A model generated the notes under the pieces. The model saw nothing but the letters and a program-made list of their open reading frames with translations. It searched no databases and was not told the DNA's origin. This document shows, one piece after another, positions 1 to 6,894 of a stretch of 44,141 nucleotides of DNA. This DNA is from Neobacillus mesonae (lineage in GTDB: Bacteria > Bacillota > Bacilli > Bacillales > Cytobacillaceae). The stretch lies in the NCBI RefSeq assembly GCF_023715155.1, contig NZ_JAMBNQ010000039.1, forward strand, positions 1 through 44,141, in the 5' to 3' direction. Numbering within the stretch: the first letter of the stretch is position 1; the number at the start of each line of letters is the position of its first letter. Made by a program: the position numbers and the translations under genes.

Positions 1-208
1 ATTATTGGAGTCCTCCTTGGTTAACTAAGTTAGGGGTCATCTCGCCACGATTTGACACCCCGTATCATACCAAGAGGGCTCCTTTTTGTTCAAGTCCCCG
101 AAAATCCTTCTAACAGGAATGCTCCTTATATACCATGCGGTAATTTACTGAAAGTAAAATAATGTATTAAACCATTACTGGTATGGGTATATTTTAGTGT
201 CAAAAAAA
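1..208 (-). promoter_or_regulatory. Structured leader of a gene starting at or beyond the left edge
   Basis: No coding sequence is seen here. Read on the minus strand, the stretch ends in a strong Shine-Dalgarno AAGGAGG (plus 12-18), followed by 11 bases to the edge, so a minus-strand gene should begin at the edge. Upstream is a hairpin whose arms are GGGGTCA (33-39) and TGACACCCC (53-61). A long structured leader before a strong ribosome site would fit the left end of an IS110-family element, whose non-coding end encodes a bridge RNA, but the transposase is outside the window and I could not verify this. A CstR-like half site ATACCC (minus strand, about 183-192) follows tusA, so the region could instead be the leader of another sulfur gene. 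Confidence 0.3.
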
Positions 209-439
209 TTATCCTTTTTTAATCCAAAACTTTAATACCGCATTTTCTTCATCATATTTCAATAACTCATGTCCAGCTGATTTAGCCCAGGCTGCAAGAT
301 CATTTTTTGCACCCTTATCAGTGGTATGGATTTCTACTACTTGACTAGATTCAAGTTCATCCATCGCCTTTTTTGTTTTTACAATCGGCATTGGACATGC
401 TAATCCTTTTGCATCTAATACCTTATCAATACTCATCAT
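209..439 (-). CDS. tusA: TusA family sulfurtransferase carrier protein
   Basis: A 76-residue protein of the TusA/SirA/YeeD family, small cytosolic carriers that pass sulfane sulfur as a persulfide on a conserved cysteine. The motif CPMP is present with Cys15 as the carrier residue, followed by the family's TDKGAKNDLAAWAKSAGHE core. It closely resembles the C-terminal domain of the fusion protein at 2555-4498, so the two may share partners. There are two consecutive ATG codons; the first, behind GGAGAAGATTTC, is used here. A promoter (504-509 / 481-486) overlapped by a CstR-like operator lies just upstream, so it probably forms its own persulfide-inducible unit downstream of cstR. Confidence 0.9.
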   Translation of the reverse strand: MMSIDKVLDAKGLACPMPIVKTKKAMDELESSQVVEIHTTDKGAKNDLAAWAKSAGHELLKYDEENAVLKFWIKKG

Positions 440-462
440 GAAATCTTCTCCTCTCCCGTTTG

Positions 463-482
463 ATTACCCCAATGGGTATAAT
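463..482 (-). promoter_or_regulatory. CstR-type operator overlapping the tusA -10
   Basis: The palindrome TACCCCAATGGGTA with AT-rich flanks matches the general TACCC-N-GGGTA form of CsoR/CstR family operators. It overlaps the -10 element of the tusA promoter by two bases and would block initiation when the repressor is bound. Similar palindromes lie before the rhodanese gene and before the fusion gene at 2555-4498. Confidence 0.65.
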
Positions 483-509
483 AGTAAGCAAAAGTATAAA
501 AGGTGTCAA
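481..509 (-). promoter_or_regulatory. tusA promoter
   Basis: On the minus strand the -35 TTGACA (504-509) is followed after 17 bases by TACTAT (481-486). The -35 is a perfect SigA match; the -10 is weaker. The operator at 463-482 touches the -10. Confidence 0.6.
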
Positions 510-572
510 CGTTTTTTTACTATTTAAAATGATTTTCTCCCTCATTATCTTATCATTAGGTGTATTTTTATG

Positions 573-630
573 AAGAAAATAGTATACCCTCCAAGATTTT
601 TATATCACCTTATTGGGTATAGTATTTTCT
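573..630. repeat. Long inverted repeat carrying two ATACCC half-sites
   Basis: Arms of about 15 bases (573-588 and 614-630) can pair with one mismatch around a loop of about 25 bases. Each arm contains GTATACCC or TATACCC, the CstR half-site. It follows the cstR stop codon, so it may act as a transcription terminator of the rhodanese-cstR unit, as a widely spaced operator pair, or both. Confidence 0.5.
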
Positions 631-637
631 TAAAAAA

Positions 638-901
638 TCATCGGCTTTTTACAAGCAAATTGACAGCTTCTTTAACAATTTCCTCCATGCTTCTATCCTC
701 TTGGTCATTCGCTTTTTGTACACATTCTACCAAATTGGAACTTACAATAACACCAATTGTACGATCGATGGCAGTTCTGGATGCAGACAACTGAGTGATT
801 ACTTCTTTGCAATCCTGTTTTTCTTCCATCATTCTTAAAATTCCTCTTAACTGTCCTTCAATCCGTTTTACTCTATTTTTAATTTGATCAGTGTAATCCA
901 T
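638..901 (-). CDS. cstR: CstR-like persulfide-sensing repressor (CsoR family)
   Basis: An 87-residue all-helical DUF156/CsoR-family repressor. The copper sensor CsoR uses a Cys-His-Cys triad; here Cys31 (in QDCKEV) and Cys60 (in LVECV) are present and the histidine is absent. This is the signature of CstR, which forms di- to tetrasulfide links between these two cysteines on exposure to persulfides and then leaves the DNA. The ending AVNLLVKS is also typical of CstR. The start is preceded by AAAGGAG. It is co-transcribed with the rhodanese-like gene, 13 bases upstream, from the promoter at 1336-1364, whose spacer holds an operator, so it is probably autoregulated. Neighbouring TusA and rhodanese genes support a sulfide/persulfide role over a copper role. 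Confidence 0.88.
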   Translation of the reverse strand: MDYTDQIKNRVKRIEGQLRGILRMMEEKQDCKEVITQLSASRTAIDRTIGVIVSSNLVECVQKANDQEDRSMEEIVKEAVNLLVKSR

Positions 902-914
902 AAATTTTTCTCCT

Positions 915-1295
915 TTAACAACAATTATTTTCTATATTTAAAGAATTTTTCTTTAATGAATTTTTGTTATGGTTAGAAATGGAATATCCGACAACCCGGA
1001 AACCTTTTTTTCTAAGAAAACGAATTCCAACATTTTTTTCAAGTGAACTTGATGTGACGATATATAAATCATTATCAGGAATTTCTTCAATACTTCTATT
1101 TAGGTAGGCGATCGGGATATTTATTGAACCCTTGATAGGATCCTTGTAGGACACATTATAGTCTCTAATATCTATGATCTTTATTTTCTCTACTTCTAAA
1201 TCCTTTAAATGAATAAAATGAACACCAAGAACCGGAAAATATCTTTTATATAGTATAAATGATATAATTAATGTTATCAAAATTAGTATGATCAT
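915..1295 (-). CDS. Membrane-anchored rhodanese-like protein lacking the catalytic Cys
   Basis: A 126-residue protein with one N-terminal membrane helix (about residues 1-16, ILILITLIISFIL) followed by a rhodanese fold (IIDIRD, IKGSINIPIAYL, then the active-site loop position, GIRFLRKKGFRVVGY). In active rhodaneses the loop is Cys-x-x-G-x-R; here the equivalent segment reads VTSSSLEKNVGIRF, so no cysteine is available and sulfurtransfer at the usual site is unlikely. Two cysteines end the protein (NNCC). The ATG at 1295 was chosen because GAAGGAGG lies six bases before it; the ATG 15 bases upstream would place the ribosome site inside the gene. It is first in an operon with cstR. Possible roles are persulfide binding or an adaptor; the function is not known. 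Confidence 0.75.
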   Translation of the reverse strand: MIILILITLIISFILYKRYFPVLGVHFIHLKDLEVEKIKIIDIRDYNVSYKDPIKGSINIPIAYLNRSIEEIPDNDLYIVTSSSLEKNVGIRFLRKKGFRVVGYSISNHNKNSLKKNSLNIENNCC

Positions 1296-1335
1296 TTTAG
1301 CCTCCTTCAATGGATGAATCTCATTGATAAGCTTT

Positions 1336-1364
1336 ATAATATACCCCTATAGGTATAAAGTCAA
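1336..1364 (-). promoter_or_regulatory. Promoter of the rhodanese-cstR operon with CstR operator in the spacer
   Basis: Minus-strand -35 TTGACT (1359-1364), 17-base spacer, -10 TATTAT (1336-1341). The palindrome ATACCCCTATAGGTAT (1341-1356) fills the spacer, a position well suited to repression and autoregulation. Confidence 0.7.
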
Positions 1365-1464
1365 TAGTATTATAAAATTTTTTTCAGTATGCAAAAAAGA
1401 GTGCTTATGAACTTTGCTGTCAAGACCAAACTAAAATTTTGTTATGATTCATAACTATTTATTT

Positions 1465-1530
1465 CTGTTTTCATTTTTACAATCGGTATGAGTAAGCTGC
1501 GTCCAGCACCTTATTTACTGTAATCTCCTA
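1465..1530 (-). pseudogene. Decayed tusA copy
   Basis: On the minus strand the segment gives NKVLDA, then after a frame change PIVKMKTE, matching the tusA start DKVLDAKGLACPMPIVKTKK with the CPMP part lost. At the base level, plus-strand ACAATCGG and the ACCTTATT stretch also align with the live tusA at 209-439. It is a remnant of a duplicated or replaced gene. Confidence 0.5.
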
Positions 1531-1868
1531 TAATACTTTCCCTTTCAAATTTATTATCTTTCTAGGTCATCTTTTGATTCTAACTTATTATCCTCCATAT
1601 TTTCCCGTGTCGTTTATGAGAAAAGAATTGTCTACAAAATCAGATCATGCAATTTTTAATAAAATTTATTTAGTTTAAATTGTAATTAATAATATTGGTA
1701 TAAAAGGTTAAGACATTCTTTTGGAGTCCCTGCACAGGATCATGCAAGTATAAAAGTTGTTCAACTTGAATCACATTGCTTTTTATTGTTTTGAGTAAAT
1801 ATACGGTAATAGTAATGAAGAAGCTTATTTTACTAATGGGGGGAGCTTTAGTTAAAAAATTTTATTCC

Positions 1869-2019
1869 TTGCAAACTATTTCTAAACATGCTATTCTAAA
1901 GAAGAATTATTTTTGTTCGGTGTAAAGGATAGTATTAGTAAAAACTTTTCGTCTTGATGATCACTGAGAGCAAGGATAGTAATACATTGTGTGTTCTATC
2001 ACACTAGGAGGCAACAAAC
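1869..2019 (+). promoter_or_regulatory. Cold-shock gene promoter and long 5' leader
   Basis: A SigA-like promoter TTGCAA (1869-1874), 17 bases, TATTCT (1892-1897) precedes an untranslated leader of over 110 bases ending in TAGGAGG just before the start codon. Long structured leaders are typical of cold-shock genes, where folding at low temperature controls translation. Confidence 0.5.
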
Positions 2020-2220
2020 ATGGAAAAAGGTAAAGTAAAATGGTTTAATGGCGAAAAAGGCTTCGGATTCATCGAACGTGAAGGTGGAGAAGATGTATTC
2101 GTTCATTTCTCAGCTATCCAAGGCGAAGGGTACAAGACATTAGAAGAAGGTCAAGATGTGACTTTTGATGTTGAGCAAGGTCAACGTGGAGCACAAGCAG
2201 CTAACGTTCAAAAAGCTTAA
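2020..2220 (+). CDS. Cold-shock protein, CspB/CspC family
   Basis: A 66-residue single cold-shock domain protein, the usual family length. The RNP1 motif (KGFGFIE) and RNP2 motif (DVFVHFSAI) are intact, as is the N-terminal GKVKWFN. These proteins bind single-stranded RNA and DNA and melt mRNA structure in the cytosol. The start is set by TAGGAGG eight bases upstream. It stands alone with its own promoter and a strong terminator at 2238-2266. Several paralogues normally exist per genome, so the exact letter (cspB, cspC or cspD) is not assigned. Confidence 0.95.
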   Translation: MEKGKVKWFNGEKGFGFIEREGGEDVFVHFSAIQGEGYKTLEEGQDVTFDVEQGQRGAQAANVQKA

Positions 2221-2237
2221 TAATATGCCAAACATGG

Positions 2238-2266
2238 ACAGACTCTTTTTTAGAGTCTGTTTTTTT
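2238..2266 (+). terminator. Terminator of the cold-shock gene
   Basis: Arms ACAGACTC (2238-2245) and GAGTCTGT (2253-2260) followed by a run of T. Confidence 0.9.
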
Positions 2267-2273
2267 ATTCCCT

Positions 2274-2375
2274 CTCCAGTCACTTCGCTTTCCGGGGGCG
2301 GTTTGGGGAGCCTTCCTCGGTGCTTTGGCGCCTGCGGGGTCTTTCCCCCCTTTCCCTTACTCCCGCAGGACAAAT
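2274..2375. repeat. GC-rich dispersed repeat copy
   Basis: A sharply GC-rich island in an AT-rich context, with segments CGCTTTCCGGGGGCGG, GCGCCTGCGGGGTC and CTCCCGCAGGACAAAT. This pattern (CCGCAGGAG and its mirror CTCCTGCGGG around GGAAAGCGAAGTG) resembles, from memory, a short repeat scattered through many Bacillaceae intergenic regions. It has no open frame of its own that looks coding. Confidence 0.5.
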
Positions 2376-2446
2376 TTGCAACTATAAAAACATTGGATTT
2401 TACTTCCATGTTAACCATCCAAATATCTAAAAACCCTACTATACTA

Positions 2447-2492
2447 ATAAAAAAGCAAAGCGAATTCATGTGAATGAACTGCCTTGCTTTTC
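2447..2492 (-). terminator. Terminator of the CoA-disulfide reductase fusion gene
   Basis: On the minus strand GAAAAGCAAGG pairs with CTTTGCTTTT around a small inner TTCA/TGAA stem, followed by TTTTTTATT. It lies about 60 bases past the stop codon. Confidence 0.65.
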
Positions 2493-2554
2493 TACTATCT
2501 TTTATTGTTGTGGGTACCTCAATAGAAAACGTCTTACTAAAAGGTTACACTCAC

Positions 2555-4498
2555 TTAGTTTTTTTCAATCCAAAATTTGATTAGATTTTTTTCGATTTCC
2601 GTTTTTAGGATCGTATGACCTGCATTTTTTGCCCAAGCCGGCAGATCGTTTAGAGCTCCCTTATCTGTGACATACAGCTCTAATATTTGTCCGCTTTTCA
2701 ATGTATCTAAACCTTTTTTCAATTTGATGACTGGCATTGGGCAAGTTAAGCCGCTTACATCTAAAACCGAATCGGCTTTTATAATATTTGCATTATTTAC
2801 AACGGTTTCCCCAAGTTCGTTAGTTGAGGTTACAACATTTTTGTTTACATTGCTTCCGAACACGGAGGAATATGTTTTCCACCCGCCATCCACATTTTTA
2901 ACATGATAGCCGTTGTTTTTTAAAATTCTGCTTGCCAAATATCCTCTTAATCCGACTTGGCAGCTGACATAAATGGTCTGGTTCTTTGGCAGCTCTTCTA
3001 ATCTGTTTCTTAAATCATTTAAAGGAATATTAATGGAACCTTCGATAAAACCAAATTCCCGCTCCATTGGCTCACGAACGTCGATGACAAGTCCTCCGTC
3101 TGCAACGATTTTGTCAATTTCGTGCCACTGAACCATTTCCACTTCGTTCTCCATAATATTGGAAGCCACATAACCAGCCATATTAACCGGATCTTTTGCA
3201 GATGAATAAGGAGGGGCATATGACAATTCCAGGTTTGTTAAGTCTTCTGCTGTCAATCCACCTATTATGGCAGTTGCAATTACGTCAATGCGCTTATCCA
3301 CCCCGTCTGCCCCGACGGCTTGGGCGCCGAAAATTTTTCCGGTTTCTTTATCAAAAATTAATTTTAAGGCAATCGGAGCTGCTCCCGGAAAGTATCCTGC
3401 ATGTGAACTTGGGTGAATATGAACAACTTCATATGGCACCTCTAAGCGTTTCAATGTTTTCTCATTGTTTCCTGTTGCCGCAACAGTCAAATCAAATACC
3501 TTGGCAATCGAAGTACCCATTGTTCCTTGATACTTCTCTTTTTTGCCCATCATATTGTTTGCCGCAATCCGTCCTTGGCTGTTGGCAGGTCCTGCTAACG
3601 GGATCATCGCCTTTGTTCCGCTAATATAATCGACAACCTCGACCGCATCACCAACAGCATAAATATCTTCATTTGAGGTTTGAAGGTATTCATTAACAAT
3701 AATTCCCCCTCTCTCTCCCATTTCCAATCCTGCTGTCTTGGCTAATTCATTTTCTGGTCTGACTCCGATTGATAAAATGGTCATATCGGTTTCGATTACT
3801 GTTCCATCGGAAAGGATAACCTTGTTTCCTTGCTCAGCAAATGATTGCACACCATTTTCTAAGACTAAAGTTACGCCTTTTTCTTTTAAATGAGTGTGTA
3901 AAATACTGGCCATTTCAAAATCGATGGGTGCCATAACTTGATTAGCCATTTCAATAATGGTAACGTCGATTCCCCTGTCCACTAAGTTTTCAGCCATTTC
4001 TATACCAATAAATCCACCGCCAATAACAACTGCCTTTTTAGGAAACTTGGCATCAACATAACTTTTGATTTTGTCAGTATCTGGAATATTCCTTAGTGTA
4101 AATAAGGACTTGGTTTCATTTAATCCAGGGATAGGTGGTACGATTGGTCTAGCTCCTGGTGAAAGTAATAACTTATCATAGGATTCTTCGTACACTTCTC
4201 CATTTTGTAAATTCTTGATCATTACTTTCTTACTTTCAGGTTCAATACTTACTACCTCACTTAAATTACGGATATCAAGATTAAACCGTTCTGACATTCC
4301 TTTTACGGTTTGTACTAATAATTTGCTTCGATCCTGGATGGTTTCACCAATAAAGTAGGGAAGTCCGCAATTTGCAAATGAAATATGTTCCCCGCGTTCT
4401 ACAAGAATGATTTCTACTTCTTCACTTAATCTTCTTAATCTGGCAGCAGCAGTAGCTCCGCCAGCAACTCCGCCTACGATGATTACTTTCTGTGTCAT
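2555..4498 (-). CDS. CoA-disulfide reductase / rhodanese / TusA fusion
   Basis: A 647-residue three-domain enzyme of sulfane-sulfur metabolism. Residues 1-450 form an FAD- and NAD(P)H-binding pyridine nucleotide-disulfide oxidoreductase of the CoADR/Npsr type: GGVAGG (9-14), the single redox Cys44 in SFANCGLPYF, a second dinucleotide motif VVIGGGFIGIE and the FAD site IYAVGDAVEV. Residues about 456-546 are a rhodanese with its active Cys513 in VSCQVGLRG. Residues 575-647 are a TusA domain with Cys586 in TCPMP. Such enzymes reduce CoA persulfides or polysulfides and relay sulfur between domains. The ATG at 4498 is chosen because GGAGGG lies at the right distance; an ATG at 4516 precedes that site. 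Two CstR-like operators lie over its promoter. Reaction details are inferred from the family. Confidence 0.9.
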   Translation of the reverse strand: MTQKVIIVGGVAGGATAAARLRRLSEEVEIILVERGEHISFANCGLPYFIGETIQDRSKLLVQTVKGMSERFNLDIRNLSEVVSIEPESKKVMIKNLQNGEVYEESYDKLLLSPGARPIVPPIPGLNETKSLFTLRNIPDTDKIKSYVDAKFPKKAVVIGGGFIGIEMAENLVDRGIDVTIIEMANQVMAPIDFEMASILHTHLKEKGVTLVLENGVQSFAEQGNKVILSDGTVIETDMTILSIGVRPENELAKTAGLEMGERGGIIVNEYLQTSNEDIYAVGDAVEVVDYISGTKAMIPLAGPANSQGRIAANNMMGKKEKYQGTMGTSIAKVFDLTVAATGNNEKTLKRLEVPYEVVHIHPSSHAGYFPGAAPIALKLIFDKETGKIFGAQAVGADGVDKRIDVIATAIIGGLTAEDLTNLELSYAPPYSSAKDPVNMAGYVASNIMENEVEMVQWHEIDKIVADGGLVIDVREPMEREFGFIEGSINIPLNDLRNRLEELPKNQTIYVSCQVGLRGYLASRILKNNGYHVKNVDGGWKTYSSVFGSNVNKNVVTSTNELGETVVNNANIIKADSVLDVSGLTCPMPVIKLKKGLDTLKSGQILELYVTDKGALNDLPAWAKNAGHTILKTEIEKNLIKFWIEKN

Positions 4499-4536
4499 GT
4501 TTTTCCCTCCAAGCATTTTTGTTAACAGTCTATCAG

Positions 4537-4598
4537 ATATACCCCAATGGGTTTTATACCTATATGGGTATTATAGAGCTTAATAAAAAAATGTGAAG
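4537..4598 (-). promoter_or_regulatory. Promoter and two tandem CstR-type operators of the fusion gene
   Basis: Minus-strand TTCACA, 16 bases, TATAAT (4570-4575). Two palindromes follow: ATACCTATATGGGTAT (4556-4571), overlapping the -10, and TACCCCAATGGGTT (4540-4552) just downstream. Paired sites suggest tight or cooperative repression by the CstR encoded at 638-901. Confidence 0.65.
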
Positions 4599-4689
4599 CT
4601 TCTTCATGTGTTTTTCACATTTTCTTCACATATAATTTTCACTATTTATTCACATTTTAGATAAAAGGCATAATCCCGTATAATTTAAG

Positions 4690-4733
4690 CGAAAAGCATC
4701 CCTAACATACATCACTGTTGGGGCTGCTTTTCG
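4690..4733 (-). terminator. Hairpin downstream of a gene remnant
   Basis: Arms CGAAAAGC and GCTTTTCG flank a loop with a smaller inner pairing. It lies just past the stop codon of the minus-strand remnant ending at 4744 and probably was its terminator. Confidence 0.4.
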
Positions 4734-4743
4734 TATTCTATTA

Positions 4744-4848
4744 TTACAAAACAGCAGCCAATTCAATTTGTACTCTAAAACCTTTTCTAAAGTTTGTTAA
4801 AGTAGTATGTCCTGCTGGCCCGTCATGATCATTTACCTTTAAAACATC
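4744..4848 (-). pseudogene. C-terminal remnant of a small gene, possibly RidA-like
   Basis: An open minus-strand stretch of about 34 codons with no start reads DVLKVNDHDGPAGHTT, then GFRVQIELAAVL and stop. The pattern of a DVxKV segment and a G-x-x-V-x-I-E-x-A ending recalls RidA/YjgF proteins with the middle deleted, but the match is weak. A hairpin follows the stop, as after a real gene. Confidence 0.3.
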
Positions 4849-4859
4849 TCAAAAATTAT

Positions 4860-4967
4860 ATGAAAGTGATTTATTTAAGGAATATAGGAGTCAGCCGAAA
4901 TACGATTAAAAAGGCATTATTGCAATTACAACAGGAACATTTAGTGGATATAGAAGAGAATAAATGA
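4860..4967 (+). pseudogene. Helix-turn-helix fragment of a GntR-family regulator
   Basis: Thirty-five codons give NIGVSRNTIKKALLQLQQEH followed by LVDIE, which matches the recognition helix and following segment of GntR winged-helix domains (typically LGVSRNTVRKAL). The N-terminal part and the whole effector domain are missing. The next 280 bases to the HpaB-family gene hold no other frame I recognise. Confidence 0.55.
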
Positions 4968-5248
4968 GCCAATGTTAAAGCTTACAGTGAACATAAAAAG
5001 CGGGTAAACGTTGAATGGCTTAGAATGTTTCAATACATGATTTTGTACTTCTGGTTCCACCTTACATGACAATAGGAAACTGAATGATTAAAAAAGCGGG
5101 ATGAAAGTCGGACTATACACGGATTCCTTTAAATATGATCTTTCAAGTCATCCGCCCTTTATTGCCTTTTTCGGAACAAGTTAACCATCTATCCAATAAA
5201 ATAAACTAGCTCAAAATTTTTTAATGGCCCAAATTAAGGGGTGGTTAT

Positions 5249-6688
5249 ATGGGAGCCATTAGCGGAAAAGAATTTATTGAACGGATTGATCGGCTTAATC
5301 CAAACATCTGGCTGGATGGTAAAAAAATAGAAGGAAGGATTTCAGAACATCCTGCATTTAAAGGAATTATTAAAAGTAAGGCATCTCTTTATGATTTGCA
5401 GCATGACCCCCTCCTGCACAGGAAACTTACCTATTTATCCCCCGAAACAGGAGAACCGATTGGACTTTCTTATTTACAGCCAAAAACACATGAAGATTTG
5501 TTAAATAGAAGGACAATGATGGAAATTTGGGCAAACCACACACATGGGATGATGGGAAGAAGCCCTGATTATATGAATTCTGTCATCATGGCTTTTGCCT
5601 CCTCGGCAGCTATTTTAGAAGGCAGAGAAAATTGTTTCCCCGAAAATATTCGTTCTCTATATAACAGGGCGAAGGAAAACGATCTTTCCTTTACACATAC
5701 ATTTATCACCCCGCAGGTAAATCGCTCACAGCTAAATATCGATTTTTCAAAAGAGCCGATTGCAGCACGCGTGATTGATCATAATGAAAAAGGAATCATT
5801 GTAAAAGGGGCACGCCTTTTAGCCACTCAAGGCGGACTGACGGATGAGGTATTGGTTTATTCTGCCGGAGGAGTTTATATGGACGCAGATGCCTACGCTT
5901 TCTCGATTCCTTCTAATACAAAGGGGTTAAAATTTATCTGCCGGGAATCATTTGTCGGCGGAGACTCTGCCTATAATTCTCCGCTTAGTTCGCAATATGA
6001 GGAAATGGACACCATTTTAGTGTTTGATCATGTACTCGTTCCATGGGATTGTGTCTTTTTCTATAATAATGTTGAGGCTGCGAATGAATTTATCTCGCTC
6101 AGTTCTTTCCATAATTATGCCACCCATCAGGCGGTGACGAGACAAATTGCAAAAACAGAATTCGTTCTAGGTGTCGCTGGACTCCTTGTCGAAACGATTA
6201 ATGTAAGCAGTTATCAGCACATCCAGGAGAAATTATCAGAAATTATCATAGGTCTTGAAACGATGAAGGCATTGTTAATTAAATCAGAGGTAGAAGCAGA
6301 AATAGATGAATGGGGATATTTAAGACCCAATATGGCTCCACTCCAAACTGCCACTAATATTTTCCCGCGAATATACCCTCGTTTTAGTGAAATTATCCAA
6401 TTGGTAGGAGCAAGCGGTATGGTGACCTTACCAACCGAGGAAGATTTCAAATCGGCAATAAAACCTGATTTGGACCAATACCTTCAAGGTGCCTCGAGGA
6501 CGGCAGAAGACCGGGTAAAAATCTTTCGGCTGGCATGGGAACTGACAATGAGTTCGTTTGGCACAAGGCAGACTCAATATGAGAGGTATTTCTTCGGGGA
6601 CCCGATACGGTTATCTAGTCTATTATATAAATCCTATCCAATTGATGAATATACAAAAATGGTTTCAGACTTTTTAAATATAACATAG
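5249..6688 (+). CDS. HpaB-family FADH2-dependent aromatic monooxygenase
   Basis: A 479-residue protein of the 4-hydroxyphenylacetate 3-monooxygenase oxygenase (HpaB/PvcC) family, full length. Recognisable features are the early SYLQPKTHEDLLNRRTMMEIWA region, the conserved RSPDYMNSVIMAF segment, the ATQGGLTDE turn, the DTILVFDHVLVPWDCVFFY motif and the C-terminal FGTRQTQYERYFFGDP. Such enzymes hydroxylate phenols using FADH2 supplied by a separate flavin reductase. No reductase (HpaC) gene is nearby, so reductant must come from elsewhere or the true substrate differs. The start is set by AAGGGGTGG. It stands alone, in a region of gene remnants, and ends before a hairpin terminator. Family is sure; substrate is not. 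Confidence 0.85.
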   Translation: MGAISGKEFIERIDRLNPNIWLDGKKIEGRISEHPAFKGIIKSKASLYDLQHDPLLHRKLTYLSPETGEPIGLSYLQPKTHEDLLNRRTMMEIWANHTHGMMGRSPDYMNSVIMAFASSAAILEGRENCFPENIRSLYNRAKENDLSFTHTFITPQVNRSQLNIDFSKEPIAARVIDHNEKGIIVKGARLLATQGGLTDEVLVYSAGGVYMDADAYAFSIPSNTKGLKFICRESFVGGDSAYNSPLSSQYEEMDTILVFDHVLVPWDCVFFYNNVEAANEFISLSSFHNYATHQAVTRQIAKTEFVLGVAGLLVETINVSSYQHIQEKLSEIIIGLETMKALLIKSEVEAEIDEWGYLRPNMAPLQTATNIFPRIYPRFSEIIQLVGASGMVTLPTEEDFKSAIKPDLDQYLQGASRTAEDRVKIFRLAWELTMSSFGTRQTQYERYFFGDPIRLSSLLYKSYPIDEYTKMVSDFLNIT

Positions 6689-6720
6689 CTCAACCTCAAA
6701 AAATATTTGGGTTTAAAATG

Positions 6721-6756
6721 GCTGCACCAGGTTAACCCTGATGCAGCATTTTCATT
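6721..6756 (+). terminator. Terminator of the HpaB-family gene
   Basis: GCTGCACCAGG (6721-6731) pairs with CCCTGATGCAGC (6736-6748) with a small bulge, followed by ATTTTCATTT. Confidence 0.7.
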
Positions 6757-6894
6757 TGCCAGCAAAGCCTTTTTTCTCGTTATACAGAATTTTGATTTTC
6801 GAATGTTATAAATTTTGTAAATTCTAGTTGTTTGAAATAAAATTATATGTATAATAAACTTAAAATAAATTACAAAGTTAGGACTGGATTTTTT

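Larger units (their letters stand above)
1400..2019. other. Gene-poor spacer upstream of the cold-shock gene
   Basis: About 600 AT-rich bases. Apart from the tusA remnant at its left end and the cold-shock promoter and leader at its right end (1869 onward) I see no gene, RNA or mobile element. The middle (1550-1860) has frequent stops in all frames. Confidence 0.6.

Noticed and set aside
638..901. Copper-sensing CsoR
   Set aside because: The histidine of the Cu(I) triad is absent and only sulfur-handling genes are nearby; the two cysteines match CstR.
2140..2473. Overlapping open frames on both strands across the GC-rich repeat
   Set aside because: They run through the cold-shock terminator and the repeat, have no ribosome site and no recognisable domain.
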